From Orobanche coerulescens (taxonomy: Eukaryota > Streptophyta > Magnoliopsida > Lamiales > Orobanchaceae): DNA of 64,000 nucleotides. A program made the position numbers and the translations under genes. Shown here piece after piece: positions 34,400-47,555 of the stretch; the stretch's first letter is position 1, and every line of letters begins with the position of its first letter. Below the pieces are notes generated by a model. That model saw nothing but the letters and a program-made list of their open reading frames with translations, was not told where the DNA came from and made no database searches. The stretch is taken from positions 44,107,001 through 44,171,000 of the forward strand of contig CM065806.1 of the NCBI GenBank assembly GCA_033398695.1, given 5' to 3'.

Positions 34400-35063
34400 A
34401 AGGATAGCCGAGGAGGAGCGGCGAGTTCATGTTTTGGTCTTCCTCGAATCAATGAGATGGAGGAGATCGATGATCTAAATGATGTTGATGTCGGGTACAC
34501 TTGAGATGTAGTCTTGATTTGTGTTTCCTTTCCATGATTTTTAGATTAATGTGTAACTTAATATGTGTTGTTATACTGTGGTTGTGAACTATTCATTATT
34601 GATCTATCTTGTAATGATAATATTTGAGAACCTTGGGATTTGAGATTATTTGATTTAGTTTTTACCAATTTTTCTTTATTGGTATTGTACCGAGATTTCG
34701 TAATAATCTGGGTAAATCTTAGTTCTAGTTTTGAGGCGGTGAGGACTTGGGCGTGTGAATGATATGGTCCTGAGGACTATATACGCGTTGTTGTTATTCT
34801 TGTGTTGAGTGAGTCAGTGATTGCATGGGCGTCCGATGCCGACGAGGATAGGAAAGTGTACACCGATGATTGTAGACATGTACAATGAGCGGCTCCGTCG
34901 GGATGTGTACGCCGGTGTTACAAGTCATGCGGGTGGTACGGATTTCTGGCCGGCCTCTAGGCTGAGGAGTCATGATTCGGCTGACCGCACACCTGGTTGA
35001 GTGTTATATCACTTGATTTTTGCCTTATTCAGGCAGAGGGGATACGAGGACCAAAAAGGTTGA
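34400..35063 (+). other. gene-less GYP-0 ground sequence, LTR-like
   Basis: No pol. Near 34835-34930 it has an imperfect repeated phrase with CCGACGAGGATAGG and GTGTACRCCG, like the direct-repeat module of GYP-1 and GYP-3 LTRs. A pyrimidine tract ending in CAG lies near 35032. It probably derives from a Tekay-like LTR or leader. It joins 63444 directly once the array is removed. Confidence 0.4.
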
Positions 35064-35439
35064 CCCAGTGTAATATCCTAGAATTTCACTATGAATTTTT
35101 CGCATTATTTTATCTGGGTTGTACTGTACAGAGTGGGACCGATACAGTATGGATAAATAATTTTGGAAATCGTGACAGTCGTGCCAGTATGTCTATCGAG
35201 GTTACTGATTCTAGGATATTACATGCTTGGTGTGTGTTTCGATGTCGGATATACCGTATGAGTATTTGTATGATTTCCGTACTTGGTCGACAGTTGTAAT
35301 TGAGGATATCGTGCATCAGACGTACCGTATGAGAATATTTTTGGAATTTCGTATATGTGTTCAGTATGTCGTATGTTCATATTTGTTATGTCGAGACGTT
35401 GGACAGGAATTGCTGGAAATGGATAAGTATGAATCTATT

Positions 35440-35975
35440 AATGTACGCTAAGACTTTGAGATAACGTACGCTAAGTGGTACGTGTTACGTACGTTATGCG
35501 TAAGGTATTACGTACGTAACAATAGGAATCGGACAGTTGGGCCCGGTGTCGGAAGCTTTCAGCGCAGATGTGGATAGGTGAGTCAACGGATGGAGTTACG
35601 TACATTATACAAGGTGTATTACGTACGTAATACGAGTATAATACTGTAGCAAGTCAACGTACGTATTACGTACGTAACGGAATAAGTGTTACGTACGTTA
35701 TGGGGCGGCTGGCCGAGTCTTGGCCGAGAGGACCTGTAGTGTCCGAGCATGGTCGGCAGTGACTCGCAGGGATGGCCGATCACGGTCGGCAGTGACTCGC
35801 TGGGGGTTAGGACTGGCCGATTACGTACGTAGGTTGTGGCCGGTTACGGTCGTAAGGGCCAGTTACGTACGTAAGGAACCGCCGGTTACGTACGTAAGGT
35901 TGTCGGCCAAGATGGACAGAAGGGTAGGACACGGTCGGCTACATACGTAAGGACCCACCGGTTACGTACGTAAGG
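35440..35975 (+). promoter_or_regulatory. U3 palindrome cluster, TTACGTACGTAA type (array unit 1)
   Basis: About 15 sites: TTACGTACGTAA (for example 35508-35519), GTTACGTACGTTATG, TAACGTACGCTAAG and GGTTACGGTCGTAAG, interspersed with GGCCGAG/GGCCGAT words. The last copy ends about 20 bases before the TATA box at 35994. Units 2 and 7 have the full block; units 3-6 lack roughly 40 and 85 bases of it. Confidence 0.78.
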
Positions 35976-35993
35976 TACCGGCAGGTCTCGTCT

Positions 35994-36000
35994 TATATAA
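35994..36000 (+). promoter_or_regulatory. TATA box of array LTR 1
   Basis: TATATAA in CTTATATAAGGC. Equivalents occur in every unit, for example 40234-40240 and 44385-44391. Confidence 0.6.
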
Positions 36001-37489
36001 GGCTTGGACCGAGTCATCTGCTCATTTTTTCGTTTTCCTTCGTTTCTTCACGATTCCTTCAGCAAGAATTGATGGATTTGAGTAAGAACATCATGTAGCA
36101 ACATGTTTTGGAAGTTGGAATCATGGATTAACATCATCTTCCACCCGGATCGAAGGTTGCGTTTAGTGATCGTTGAAGTTAACTGTTGTGTTGCGGATGA
36201 TTCGGGGCTGCGGAGCTTGTAGATGAAGACGACGGGACTAGTAACAATTTCAACGTATCGGTATCGAGGAAAGTTATGCTTGCTAAGTTCATAATGTTTA
36301 ATAAATGGCTTCGCTTTCATTTAACTTACGATTCATATAGCAATGGTATTATGGAATATGAATTGTCGGGATGATGGTATGTATATTACGTTTGGACTAA
36401 GATAAATCATAATGTATATGATTTTAAGACGTCTAGAGGAAACGGATACGTGAACTAAATTTGGTCTATTGCATGAGAAGTTGGATATCAAGGTTAGTTA
36501 TCGTGTCGATATTGAACTCGAGATGGTGGTTTGGTATTAGTTAAGGATTGTACTTCATTTTGGATTTTTCGGATAAACCGTGTATTCGTTCAGGGAGGTT
36601 GGATGTGGAAAGGTTAGCGTCTCTAGCTTGGGGTAAATTAATATTGTTAGATTATGATAATCATCATGCTGCATTATTGCATGTGTGTGTTGATATTTCA
36701 TGTGGTGAGTGTGCACCATTGTTTGTTACATTTTGTGATGTGCTCTTTCTTTGAGCCGTAATCTGTGGGGCCGATGTGTTGGTGATAAAACTTGTACCCG
36801 AATGGAAATGTGTTAGGGGATAAGACCTAAATGACACTTATGTCCGGAATATTCCTGAGTAGATGCTTTCCTGACCCTTGGCTGCTGCCTTGCGAGTTTA
36901 TGTGATATTGTACGGAGTATTCCTGAGTAGATGCTTCCGTGACCCTCGGCTGCTGCCTTGGGAGTTTATGTGCTATTATTATATGCATCATTGATCATGC
37001 TGTGAACTGTTGGCTGACGGAATACAACATTGTGGTCGTGTCGGTCTTTCATGATCAAGTTATTGTTGCCCTCTTGGAAAATCTTCTGATCCTTGTTGGA
37101 TATGCGTTCCTTCGAGATTTGTTGTCATGTTGTATCGTGGCATATCTGCAGTCAGATACGTTCTGATCAATCAGGTGTAGGATTTCCGGGACGGGCATGT
37201 GTAGCATATGTTGGTTTCGACCTCATATTGAACCGTGCACACGAGACGTACTTCGTGAGGCTGATTAGGTACGATACCAGACGTGTATTGATCAATTCCC
37301 GTGGCTGGCTTGTACACGGACACCTGTCCGGATCGGGCGTATCGTGACGTCCATCTTGAGTCTTATTTATTGGTCGTTCACAGTCCATGTATAATTGGAT
37401 CTGTTCAATATTCGGGTTGTCTTTGAAATCCCATATATATGATTTGTATATGGTTGACGATTTTATTCTCTCGTGTATATGTCGCCATT

Positions 37490-38175
37490 GAACCTTTACT
37501 AATCTCGTTCGGAGTTACCATATCGATGGTCAACTCATTTGATATCGATTCTTTATTAATCTCGTTTGGGGTTCACCCTGTCATTGGTAGTCTCGTTTAT
37601 TGTTGATCCTTATTGATTCTGTTTGGGAGTTGTCTCACTGTTGGCATTTTTGGTTATTAGTCCTTGATTGATGTTATTGGAGTTTATCGTGTCGTTGGTA
37701 TTCTCGATTGTCGATTCCTTATTGCTCTTGTTGGAGTTTACCGTATCGATGGTATTCCCAATTTTTGGTCCTTATTGACCTTGCTAGATTTTACTGTGTC
37801 GTCAGTATTCTCGGTTGTTGGCCCTTTATTGATTTTATTGGAGTTCATCGTACCACTGGTAATTCTGGTTGTCGACTCTTATTGATCTCGTTGGAGTTTA
37901 CCGTATCATCGGTATTCTCAGTTATTGATTCTTCATTGATTCTTATCGTGTCGTCGGAATTCTCGGTTATTGATTCCTTATTGATCCTTACCGTCTCGTC
38001 GGTATTCTCGGTTGTTGACCTTTTATTGATCTTGTTGGGATTTTCCGTGTCGTCGGTATTCTTGGTTATTGATTCTTCATTGATCTTGTTGGAGTTACCA
38101 TATCATGGTATTCTCATTCGTGGTTGATCCTTTGTCGATCTTGTGTGGAGTTATCATGTCATTGGTATTCCATTG
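37490..38175 (+). repeat. minisatellite inside array LTR 1, about 54-bp period
   Basis: About 12 imperfect copies built on TTATTGATCTTGTTGGAGTT and TCGTCGGTATTCTCGG. The period is mostly a multiple of three, which creates spurious open frames of up to 139 codons. Counterparts: about 41730-42415, 45885-46370, 49815-50300, 53750-54235, 57712-58382, 61975-62645. The third, fourth and fifth are about 200 bp shorter. Confidence 0.85.
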
Positions 38176-38964
38176 TGATGCATTGATTGTTTATCATTAT
38201 TGATCGTGTGAGCATTCATGCTTTGTATTGACATCCGGGACTTGCCATTGCCTCAGGATAGTTGATTTGCAGATGTATCGTGTGATATCGGTTTTTATCA
38301 GGATTGGGATCCGATTGTGCGACCCAGCCGGCAGAATCGAACTTAGTCAGATTATTCTATACTCGAGATATGTTTATGTTTGGAAATCTTGGTAGAGTTT
38401 CGGATACAGTACAGGTGATTTCTTTTCAATTCGTTTATTACTTAAGAACGCGAGATGTGATTATGGTAAGGATTGATTTGATATGGATTGTGATGGGTTG
38501 GTAAGGTTATGTCGGTAAGGCTACACTAGATTTATTCTTGCCTTGTGATTACATTGATATGTAATTGTTTTTGTGATGTGATCGTTATCATTGTTGAGTA
38601 TTATGACTGACCCCGTCGTGGGCTTTATGTTTTAGGTACTCGGAGATCGAGCTAGTAGCGGTCGTGAAGGGATGAGCTTTCCGGTGATACTGGCTATGGC
38701 GTGATTGTTCGGATTGTGTATTCTTTTCTGTTTTTTCTAATTCCACTGCAAATGTATTTAATTATGTTTTTATCTGCTATGTGTGTATGTTTCTAAATGG
38801 CTTTTCGGTATTCTTATGAACTGTGTTTTTATCCGTTGTGTGTGTGTACTTCAAAAGGGCCTTTTGGCATTTTTAAATGTTTGCGAAAATGATTTTAGCC
38901 TTGTGGGTTCCAATGTGGGGCCCACGGTGCTGTAATATTCCCGTATGGTTTTGGGGGTGTTACA

Positions 38965-39308
38965 GAAGATGGTATCGGGACTTGGGTTTCGTAAAACCCG
39001 GGCGTGTGTGTTATATGGCTCTACCGGTGCGGTAGTAGCGTGACTTTTGAAAATAATTTTCTGACTTTTGAGTCAAACCAATTTTGGAGGTGTGTTGTTA
39101 GTGTGTTGAGACTTTGTATGGGAGTCGTATCTTGGTATCACGGAAGATCATCGACTTCACGGACCTGTAAGTATGTTCTTTTAGTTATTTCAGTTTTGAT
39201 GATGATTATTTGAGTATGGTGTCGTGATTTTGAGATATTTCGGGATTGAGATACTGATTCTAACAGGTGTTGAGTTTCGAGGACGAAACTTATTTAAGTG
39301 GGTATATA
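38965..39308 (+). other. array interior 1 (344 bp)
   Basis: Primer site at 38970-38981 is altered (TGGTATCGGGAC). Lacks about 47 bases (the TTTCAAAATTTTTGAAAT region) present in the other interiors. Mini-exon GGTATCACGGAAGATC lacks the ATG seen in other units; GTAAGTATG and the GTTTCGAGGACGAAAC hairpin are present. The polypurine tract is poor (TTTAAGTGGG). Confidence 0.85.
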
Positions 39309-42300
39309 TGTAATATCCTAGAATTTAACAATGAATTTTTTGCATTATTTTATCTGGGTTGTACTGTACATAGTGGGACCGATACAGTATGGATAAATAA
39401 TTTTGGAAACCGTGACAGTCATGCCAGTATGTCTATCGAGGTTATTGATTCTAGGATATTACATGCTTGGTGTGTTTTTCGATGTCGGATAAACCGTATG
39501 AGTATTTGTATGATTTCCGTACTTGGTCGACAGTTGTAATTGAGGATATCGTGCATCAGACGTACCGTATTAGAATATTTTTGGGATTTCGTATATGTGT
39601 TCAGTATGTCGTATGTTCATAATTTTTATGTCGAGACGTTGGATAGGAATTGCTGGAAATGGCTAAGTATGAATCTGTTAACGTACGCTAAGACTTTGAG
39701 ATAACGTACGCCAAGTGGTACGTGTTACGTACGTTATGCGTAAGGTATTACGTACGTAACAATAGGAATCGGACAGTTAGGCCCAGTGTCGGAATCTTTC
39801 GGCGCGGATGTGGACAGGTGAGTCAATGGATGGAGTTACGTATGTTATACAGGGTGTATTACGTATGTAATATGAGTATAATACTGTAGCAAGTTAACGT
39901 ACGTATTACGTACACAACGGAATAAGTGTTACGTACGTTACGGGGCGGCTGGCCGAGTCGTGGCCGAGAGGACCTGTAGTGGCCGAGCATGGTCGGAGGT
40001 GACTCACAGGGATGGCCGATCACGGTCGGCAGTGATTCGCTGGGGGCTAGGACTGGCCGATTACATACGTAGGCTGTGGCCGGTTACGACCATAAGGGCC
40101 GGTTACGTACGTAAGGACCCTCCGGTTACGTACGTAAGGCTGTCGGCCAAGATGGACAGAAGGGTAGGCCACGGCCGGCTACGTACGTAAGGACCCGCCG
40201 GTTACGTACGTAAGGTACCGGCAGGTCTCGGCCTATATAAGGCCTGGACGGAGTCATCTGCTCATTTTTTCGTTTTCCTTCGTTTCTTCACGATTCCTTC
40301 AGCAAGAATTGATGGATTTGAGTAAGAACATCATGTAGCAACATGTTTAGGAAGTTGGAATCATAGATTAACATCATCTTCCACCCGGATCGAAGGTTGC
40401 GTTTAGTGATCGTTGAAGTTAACCGTTGTGCTGCGGATGAGTCGGGGCTACGGAGCTTGTAGATGAAGACGACGGGACTAGTAACAACTTCATCGTATCG
40501 GTATCGAGGCAAGTTACGCTTGCTCAGTTCATAATGTTTAATAAATGGTTTCGCTTTCATTTCATTTATGATTCATATAGCAATGGTATTATGGAATTTG
40601 AATTGTTGGGATGATGGTATGTATATTATGTTTGGACTAAGATAAATCATAATGTATATGATTTTAAGACGTCTAGAGGAAACGGATACGTGAATTAAAT
40701 TAGGTCTATTGCATGAGAAGTTGGATATCAAGGTTAGTTATCGTGTCGATATTGAACTCGAGATGGTGGTTTGGTATTAGTTATGGATTGTACTTCATTT
40801 TAGATTTTTCGGATAAACCGTGTATTCGTTCAGGGCGGTTGGTCGTGGAAAGGTTAGCGTCTCCAGCTTGGGGTAAATTAATATTGTTAGATTATGATAA
40901 TCATCATGCTGCATTATTGCATGTGTGTGTTGATATTTCATGTGGTGAGTGTGCACCATTGTTTGTTACGTTTTGTGATGTGCTCTTTCTTTGAGCCGTA
41001 ATCTGTGGGGCCGATGTGTTGGGGATAAAACCTGTATGGTACCCGAATGGAAATGTGTTAGGGGATAAGAACTAAATGACACCTATGTCCGGAGTATTCG
41101 TGAGTAGATGCTTTCGTGACCCTTGGCTGCTGCCTTGGGAGTTTATGTGATATTGTCCGGAGTATTCCTGAGTAGATGCTTCCGTGACCCTTGGCTGTTG
41201 CCTTGGGAGTTTATGTGCTATTATTATATGCATTGTTGAGCATGCTGTGAACTGTTGTCTGACGGAATACGACATTGTGGTCGTGCGGTCTTTCATGATC
41301 AAGTTATTGTTTCCCTCTTGGAAAATCTTCTGATCCTTGTTGGATATGCGTTCCTTCGAGATTTGTTGTCATGTTGTATCGTGGCATATCTGGAGTCAGA
41401 TACGTTCTGATCATTCAGGTGTAGGATTTCCGGGACGGGCACGTGTAGTATATGTTGGTTTCGACCTCATATTGAACCGTGCACACGAGACGTACTTCGT
41501 GAGGCTGATTAGGTACGAGACCAGACGTGTATTGATCAATACTCGTGGCTGGCTTGTACACGGACACCTGTCCGGATCGGGCGTATCGTGACGTCCATCT
41601 TGAGTCTTATTGATTGGTCGTTCACAGTCCATGTATAATTGGATCTATTCGATATTCGGGTTGTCTTTGAAATCCCGTATATATGATTTGTATATGGATG
41701 ACAATTTTATTCTCTCGTGTATATGTCGCCATTGAACCTTTACTAATCTCGTTCGGAGTTACCATATCGATGGTCAACTCATTTGATATCGATTCTTTAT
41801 TAATCTCATTTGGGGTTCACCCTGTCATTGGTAGTCTCGTTCGTTGTTGATCCTTATTGATTCTGTTTGGAAGTTGTCTCACTGTTGGCATTCTTGGTTA
41901 TTAGTCCTTGATTGATGTTATTGGAGTTTACCGTGTCGTCGGTATTCTCGATTGTCGATTCCTTATTGCTCTTGTTGGAGTTTACCGTATCTATGGTATT
42001 CCTGGTTTTTGGTCCTTATTGATCTTGCTAGAGTTTACTGTGTCGTCAGTATTCTCGGTTGTTGGCCCTTTATTGATCTTATTGGAGTTTATCGTACCAT
42101 TGGTATTTCTGGTTGTCGACTCTTATTGATATCGTGGGAGTTTACCGTATCATCGGTATTCTCGATTATTTATTCTTCATTGATCTTTATCGTGTCGTCG
42201 GTATTCTCAGTTATTGATTCCTTATTGATCCTTACCGTGTCGTCGGTATTCTCGGTTGTTGACCTTTTATTGATCTTGTTGGGATTTGCCGTGTCGTCGG

Positions 42301-43208
42301 TATTCTTGGTTATTGATTCTTCATTGATCTTGTTGGAGTTACCATATCATGGTATTCTCATTCGTGGTTGATCCTTTGTCGATCTTGTGTGGAGTTATCA
42401 TGTCATTGGTATTCCGTTGTGATGCATTGATTGTTTATCATTATTGATTGTGTGAGCATTCATTCTTTGTATTGACATCCGGGACTTGCCATTGCCTCGG
42501 TACAGTTGATTTGTATATGTATCGTGTGATATCGGTTTTTATCAGGATTGGGATCCGATTGTGCGACCCAGCCGGCAGAATCGAACTTGGCCAGATTATT
42601 CTATACTCGAGATATGTTTATGTTTGGAAATCTTGGTAGAGTTTCGGATACAGTACAGGTGATTTATTTTGAATTCGTTCATTACTTAAGAACGCGAGAT
42701 GTGATTATGGTAAGGATTGATTTGATATGGATTGTGATGGGTTGGTAAGGTTATGTCGGTAAGGCTACACTAGATTTATTCTTGCCTTGTGATTACATGG
42801 ATATGTAATTGTTTTTGTGATGTGATCGTTATCATTATTGAGTATTATGACTGACCCCGTCGTGGGCTTTATCTTTTAGGTACTCGGAGATCGAGCTAGT
42901 AACGGTCGTGAAGGGATGAGCTTTCCGGTGATACTGGCTATGGCGTGATTGTTCGGATTGTGTATTCTTTTCTGTTTTTTCTAATTCCGCTGCAAATGTA
43001 TTTAATTATGTTTTTATCTGCTGTGTGTGTATGTTTCTAAATGGCTTTTCGGTATTCTTATGAACTGTGTTTTTATCCGCTGTGTGTGTGTACTTCAAAA
43101 GGGCCTTTTGGCATTTTTAAATGTTTGCGAAAATGATTTTAGCCTTGTGGGTTCCAATGTGGGGCCCACGGCGCTGTAATATTCCCGTATGATTTTGGGG
43201 GTGTTATA
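39309..43208 (+). repeat. array LTR 2 (3,900 bp)
   Basis: Full-length U3 and minisatellite like LTR 1, but ends TTATA like LTRs 3-5. TATATAA at 40234-40240. A transitional copy between the outer and inner groups. Confidence 0.92.
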
Positions 43209-43600
43209 GAAGATGGTATCGGAGCTTGGGTTTCGTAAAACCCGGGCGTGTGTGTTATGTGGCTCTACCGGTGCGGTAGTAGCGTGACTTTTGAAAATGA
43301 TTTTCTGACTTTTGAGTCAAACCAATTTTGGAGGTTTCAAAATTTTTGAAATATTTTTAAATTGCTGTATTTGCGATGTCGGTGTGTTGTTAGTGTGTTG
43401 AGACTTTGTATGGGAGTCGTATGATGGTATCATGGAAGATCATCGACTTCACGGACCTGTAAGTATGTTCTTTTAGTTATTTCAGTTTTGATGATGATTA
43501 TTTGAGTATGGTGTCGTGATTTTGAGATATTTCGAGATTGAGATACTGATTATGACAGGTGTTGAGTTTCGAGGACGAAACTTATTTAAGTGGGTATATA
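43209..43600 (+). other. array interior 2 (392 bp)
   Basis: Primer site TGGTATCGGAGC at 43214-43225; mini-exon ATGGAAGATCATCGACTTC followed by GTAAGTATG; hairpin and LTR junction TATATATGTAATATCC. No protein-coding remnant. Confidence 0.85.
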
Positions 43601-46600
43601 TGTAATATCCTAGAATTTAACTATGAATTTTTTGCATTATTTTATTTGGGTTGTACTGTACAGAGTGGGACCCATACAGTATGGATAAATAAGTTTGGAA
43701 ATCGTGACAGTCATGCCAGTATGTCTATCGAGGTTATTGATTCTAGGATATTACATGCTTGGTGTGTTTTTCGATGTCGGATATACCGTATGAGTATTTA
43801 TATGATTTCCGTACTTGGTCGACAGTTGTAATTGAGGATATCGTGCATCAGACGTACTGTATGAGAATATTTTTGGGATTTCGTATATGTGTTCAGTATG
43901 TCGTATGTTCATATTTGTTATGTCAAGACGTTGGACAGGAATTGCTGGAAATGGCTAAGTATGGATCTGTTAACGTACGTTAAGACTTTGACATAACGTA
44001 CGCTAAGTGGTACGTGTTACGTACGTTATGCGTAAGGTATTAAGTACGTAACAAGAGGAATCAGACAGTTGGGCCCTGTGTCGGCAGCTTTCGGCGCGGA
44101 TGTGGACAGGTGAGTCAACGGATGGAGTTACATACGTTATACAGGGTGTATTACGTATTACGTACGCAACGGAATAAGTGTTACGTACGTTACGGGGCGG
44201 CTGGCCGAGTCGTGGCCGAGAGGACCTATAGTGGCCGAGCATGGTCGGCAGTGACTCGCAGGGATGGCCGATCACGGTCGGCAGTGACTCGCTGAGGGCT
44301 AGGACTGGCCAATTACGTACGTAGGTTGTGTCCGGTTACGGCCGTAAGGGCCGGTTACGTACGTAAGGACCCACCGGTTACGCCTATATAAGGCCTAGAC
44401 CGAGTCATCTGCTCATTTTTTCGTTTTCCTTCGTTTCTTCACGATTCCTTCAGCAAGAATTGATGGATTTGAGTAAGAACATCATGTAGCAACATGTTTT
44501 GGAAGTTGCAATCATGGATTAACATCATCTTCCACCCGGATCGAAGGTTGTGTTTATTGATCGTTGAAGTTAACTGTTGTGCTGTGGATGAGTCGGGGCT
44601 GCAGAGCTTGTAGATGAAGACGACGGGACTAGTAACAACTTCATCATATCGGTATCGAGGCAAGTTATGCTTGCTCAGTTCATAATGTTTAATAAATGGT
44701 TTCGCTTTCATTTCATTTACGATTCATATAGCAATGGTATTATGGAATATGAATTGTCGGGATGATGGTATGTATATTATGTTTGGACTAAGATAAATCA
44801 TAATGTATATGATTTTAAGACGTCTAGAGGAAACAGATACGTGAATTAAATTTGGTCTATTGCATGAGAAGTTGGATATCAAGGTTAGTTATCATGTCGA
44901 TATTAAACTCGATATGGTCGTTTTGTATTAGTTATGGACTGTACTTCATTTTGTATTTTTCGGATAAACTGTGTATTCATTCAGGGTGGTTGGTCGTGGA
45001 AAGGTTAGCGTCTCCAGCTTGGGGTTAATTAATATTGTTAGATTATGATAATCATCATGTTGCATTATTGCATGTGTGTGTTGTTATTTCATGCGGTGAG
45101 TGTGCACCATTGTTTGTTAAGTTTTGTGATGTGCTCTTTCTTTGAGCCGTAATATGTGGGGCCTATGTGTTAGGGATAAAACTTGTATGGTACCCGAATG
45201 GAAATGTGTTAGGGGATAAGACCTAAATGACACCTATGTCCGGAGTATTCCTGAGTAGATGCTTCTGTTACCCTTGGCTGCTGCCTTGGGAGTTAATGTG
45301 ATATTATCCTGAGTATTCCTGAGTAGATGCTTCTGTGACCCTTGGCTGCTGCCTTGGGAGTTTATGTTCTATTATTATATGCATTGTTGAGCATGATGTG
45401 AACTGTTGTCTGACGGAATACGACATTGTGGTCGTGTCGGTCTTTCATGATCAAGTTATTGTTTCCCTCTTGGAAAATCTTATGATCCTTGTTGGATATG
45501 CGTTCCTTTGAGATTTTTTGTCATGTTGTATCGTGGCATATCTGGAGTCAGATACGTTCTGATCATTCAGGTGTAGGATTTCCGGGACGGGCACGTGTAG
45601 CATATGTTGGTTTCGACCTCATATTGAACCGTGCACACGAGACGTACTTCGTGAGGCTGATTAGGTACGAGACCAGACGTGTATTGATCAATACCCATGG
45701 ATGGCTTGTACACAGACACCTGTCTGGATCGGGCGTATCGTGACGTCCATCTTGAGTCTTTTTGATTGGTCGTTCACAGTCCATGTATAATTGGATCTGT
45801 TCGATATTCGGGTTGTCTTTGAAATCCCGTATATATGATTTGTATATGGTTGATGATTTTATTCTCTCGTGTATCGGTCGCCGTTGAACCTTTACTAATC
45901 TCGTTCGGAGTTACCATATCGATGGTCAACTCATTTGATATCGATTCTTTATTAATCTCGTTTGGGGTTCACCCTGTCATTGGTAATCTCGTTCGTTGTC
46001 GATCCTTATTGATTCTGTTTGGGAGTTGTCTCACCGTTGGCATTCTTGGTTATTAGTCCTTGATTGATGTTATTGGAGTTTACCGTGTCGTCGGTATTCT
46101 CAGTTGTCGATTCCTTATTGCTCTTGTTGGAGTTAACCGTATCGATGGTATTCCCGGTTGTTGGTCCTTATTGATCTTGCTAGAGTTTACTGTGTCGTCA
46201 GTATTCTCGGTTGTTGGCCCTTTATTGATCTTGTTGGGATTTGCCGTGTCGTCGGTATTCTTGGTTATTGATTCTTCATTGATCTTGTTGGAGTTACCAT
46301 ATCATGGTATTCTCATTCGTGGTTGATCCTTTGTCGATCTTGTGTGGAGTTATCATGTCATTGGTATTCCGTTGTGATGCATTGATTGTTTATCATTATT
46401 GATTGTGTGAGCATTCATTCTTTGTATTGACATCCGGGACTTGCCATTGCCTCGGTACAGTTGATTTGTATATGTATCGTGTGATATCGGTTTTTATCAG
46501 GATTGGGATCCGATTGTGCGACCCAGCCGGCAGAATCGAACTTGGCCAGATTATTCTATACTCGAGATATGTTTATGTTTGGAAATCTTGGTAGAGTTTC

Positions 46601-47163
46601 GGATACAGTACAGGTGATTTATTTTGAATTCGTTCATTACTTAAGAACGCGAGATGTGATTATGGTAAGGATTGATTTGATATGGATTGTGATGGGTTGG
46701 TAAGGTTATGTCGGTAAGGCTACACTAGATTTATTCTTGCCTTGTGATTACATGGATATGTAATTGTTTTTGTGATGTGATCGTTATCATTATTGAGTAT
46801 TATGACTGACCCCGTCGTGGGCTTTATCTTTTAGGTACTCGGAGATCGAGCTAGTAACGGTCGTGAAGGGATGAGCTTTCCGGTGATACTGGCTATGGCG
46901 TGATTGTTCGGATTGTGTATTCTTTTCTGTTTTTTCTAATTCCGCTGCAAATGTATTTAATTATGTTTTTATCTGCTGTGTGTGTATGTTTCTAAATGGC
47001 TTTTCGGTATTCTTATGAACTGTGTTTTTATCCGCTGTGTGTGTGTACTTCAAAAGGGCCTTTTGGCATTTTTAAATGTTTGCGAAAATGATTTTAGCCT
47101 TGTGGGTTCCAATGTGGGGCCCACGGCGCTGTAATATTCCCGTATGATTTTGGGGGTGTTATA
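43601..47163 (+). repeat. array LTR 3 (3,563 bp)
   Basis: First of three near-identical shorter copies: two U3 deletions (about 40 and 85 bp) and a minisatellite deletion of about 200 bp. Ends TTATA. Confidence 0.92.
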
Positions 47164-47555
47164 GAAGATGGTATCGGAGCTTGGGTTTCGTAAAACCCGG
47201 GCGTGTGTGTTATGTGGCTCTACCGGTGCGGTAGTAGCGTGACTTTTGAAAATGATTTTCTGACTTTTGAGTCAAACCAATTTTGGAGGTTTCAAAATTT
47301 TTGAAATATTTTTAAATTGCTGTATTTGCGATGTCGGTGTGTTGTTAGTGTGTTGAGACTTTGTATGGGAGTCGTATGATGGTATCATGGAAGATCATCG
47401 ACTTCACGGACCTGTAAGTATGTTCTTTTAGTTATTTCAGTTTTGATGATGATTATTTGAGTATGGTGTCGTGATTTTGAGATATTTCGAGATTGAGATA
47501 CTGATTATGACAGGTGTTGAGTTTCGAGGACGAAACTTATTTAAGTGGGTATATA
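47164..47555 (+). other. array interior 3 (392 bp)
   Basis: Appears identical to interior 2 by eye, including primer site, mini-exon and hairpin. Confidence 0.85.

Larger units (their letters stand above)
35069..38964 (+). repeat. array LTR 1 (3,896 bp)
   Basis: Outer left LTR, ending TTACA. Parts: palindrome cluster 35440-35975, TATATAA 35994-36000, a direct repeat of about 68 bp (36841 and 36909, core ATTCCTGAGTAGATGCTT), minisatellite about 37490-38175, a pyrimidine tract with TTTTAG at about 38630, end GGGGGTGTTACA. Full-length minisatellite and U3. Confidence 0.92.

Noticed and set aside
34401..34491. An acidic frame ending INEMEEIDDLNDVDVGYT after the GYP-0 zinc knuckle
   Set aside because: Short, in another frame, and matches no domain I recognise; too weak to call a gene.
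35440..35975. Regularly recurring short palindromes considered as a CRISPR array
   Set aside because: Spacing is irregular, there are no unique spacers of constant length, the motif varies, and the context is a plant LTR promoter.
36048..36320. A 90-codon reverse-strand frame (starting MKAKPFIKHYELSK) present in all array units
   Set aside because: It is antisense within the transcribed LTR region, resembles no family I know, and its persistence is explained by recent duplication of the units. One unit has lost the start.
37708..38127. A 139-codon hydrophobic frame that looks like a membrane protein
   Set aside because: It is a translation of the minisatellite, whose period is a multiple of three. 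An overlapping frame of similar type exists and the length varies with repeat number.
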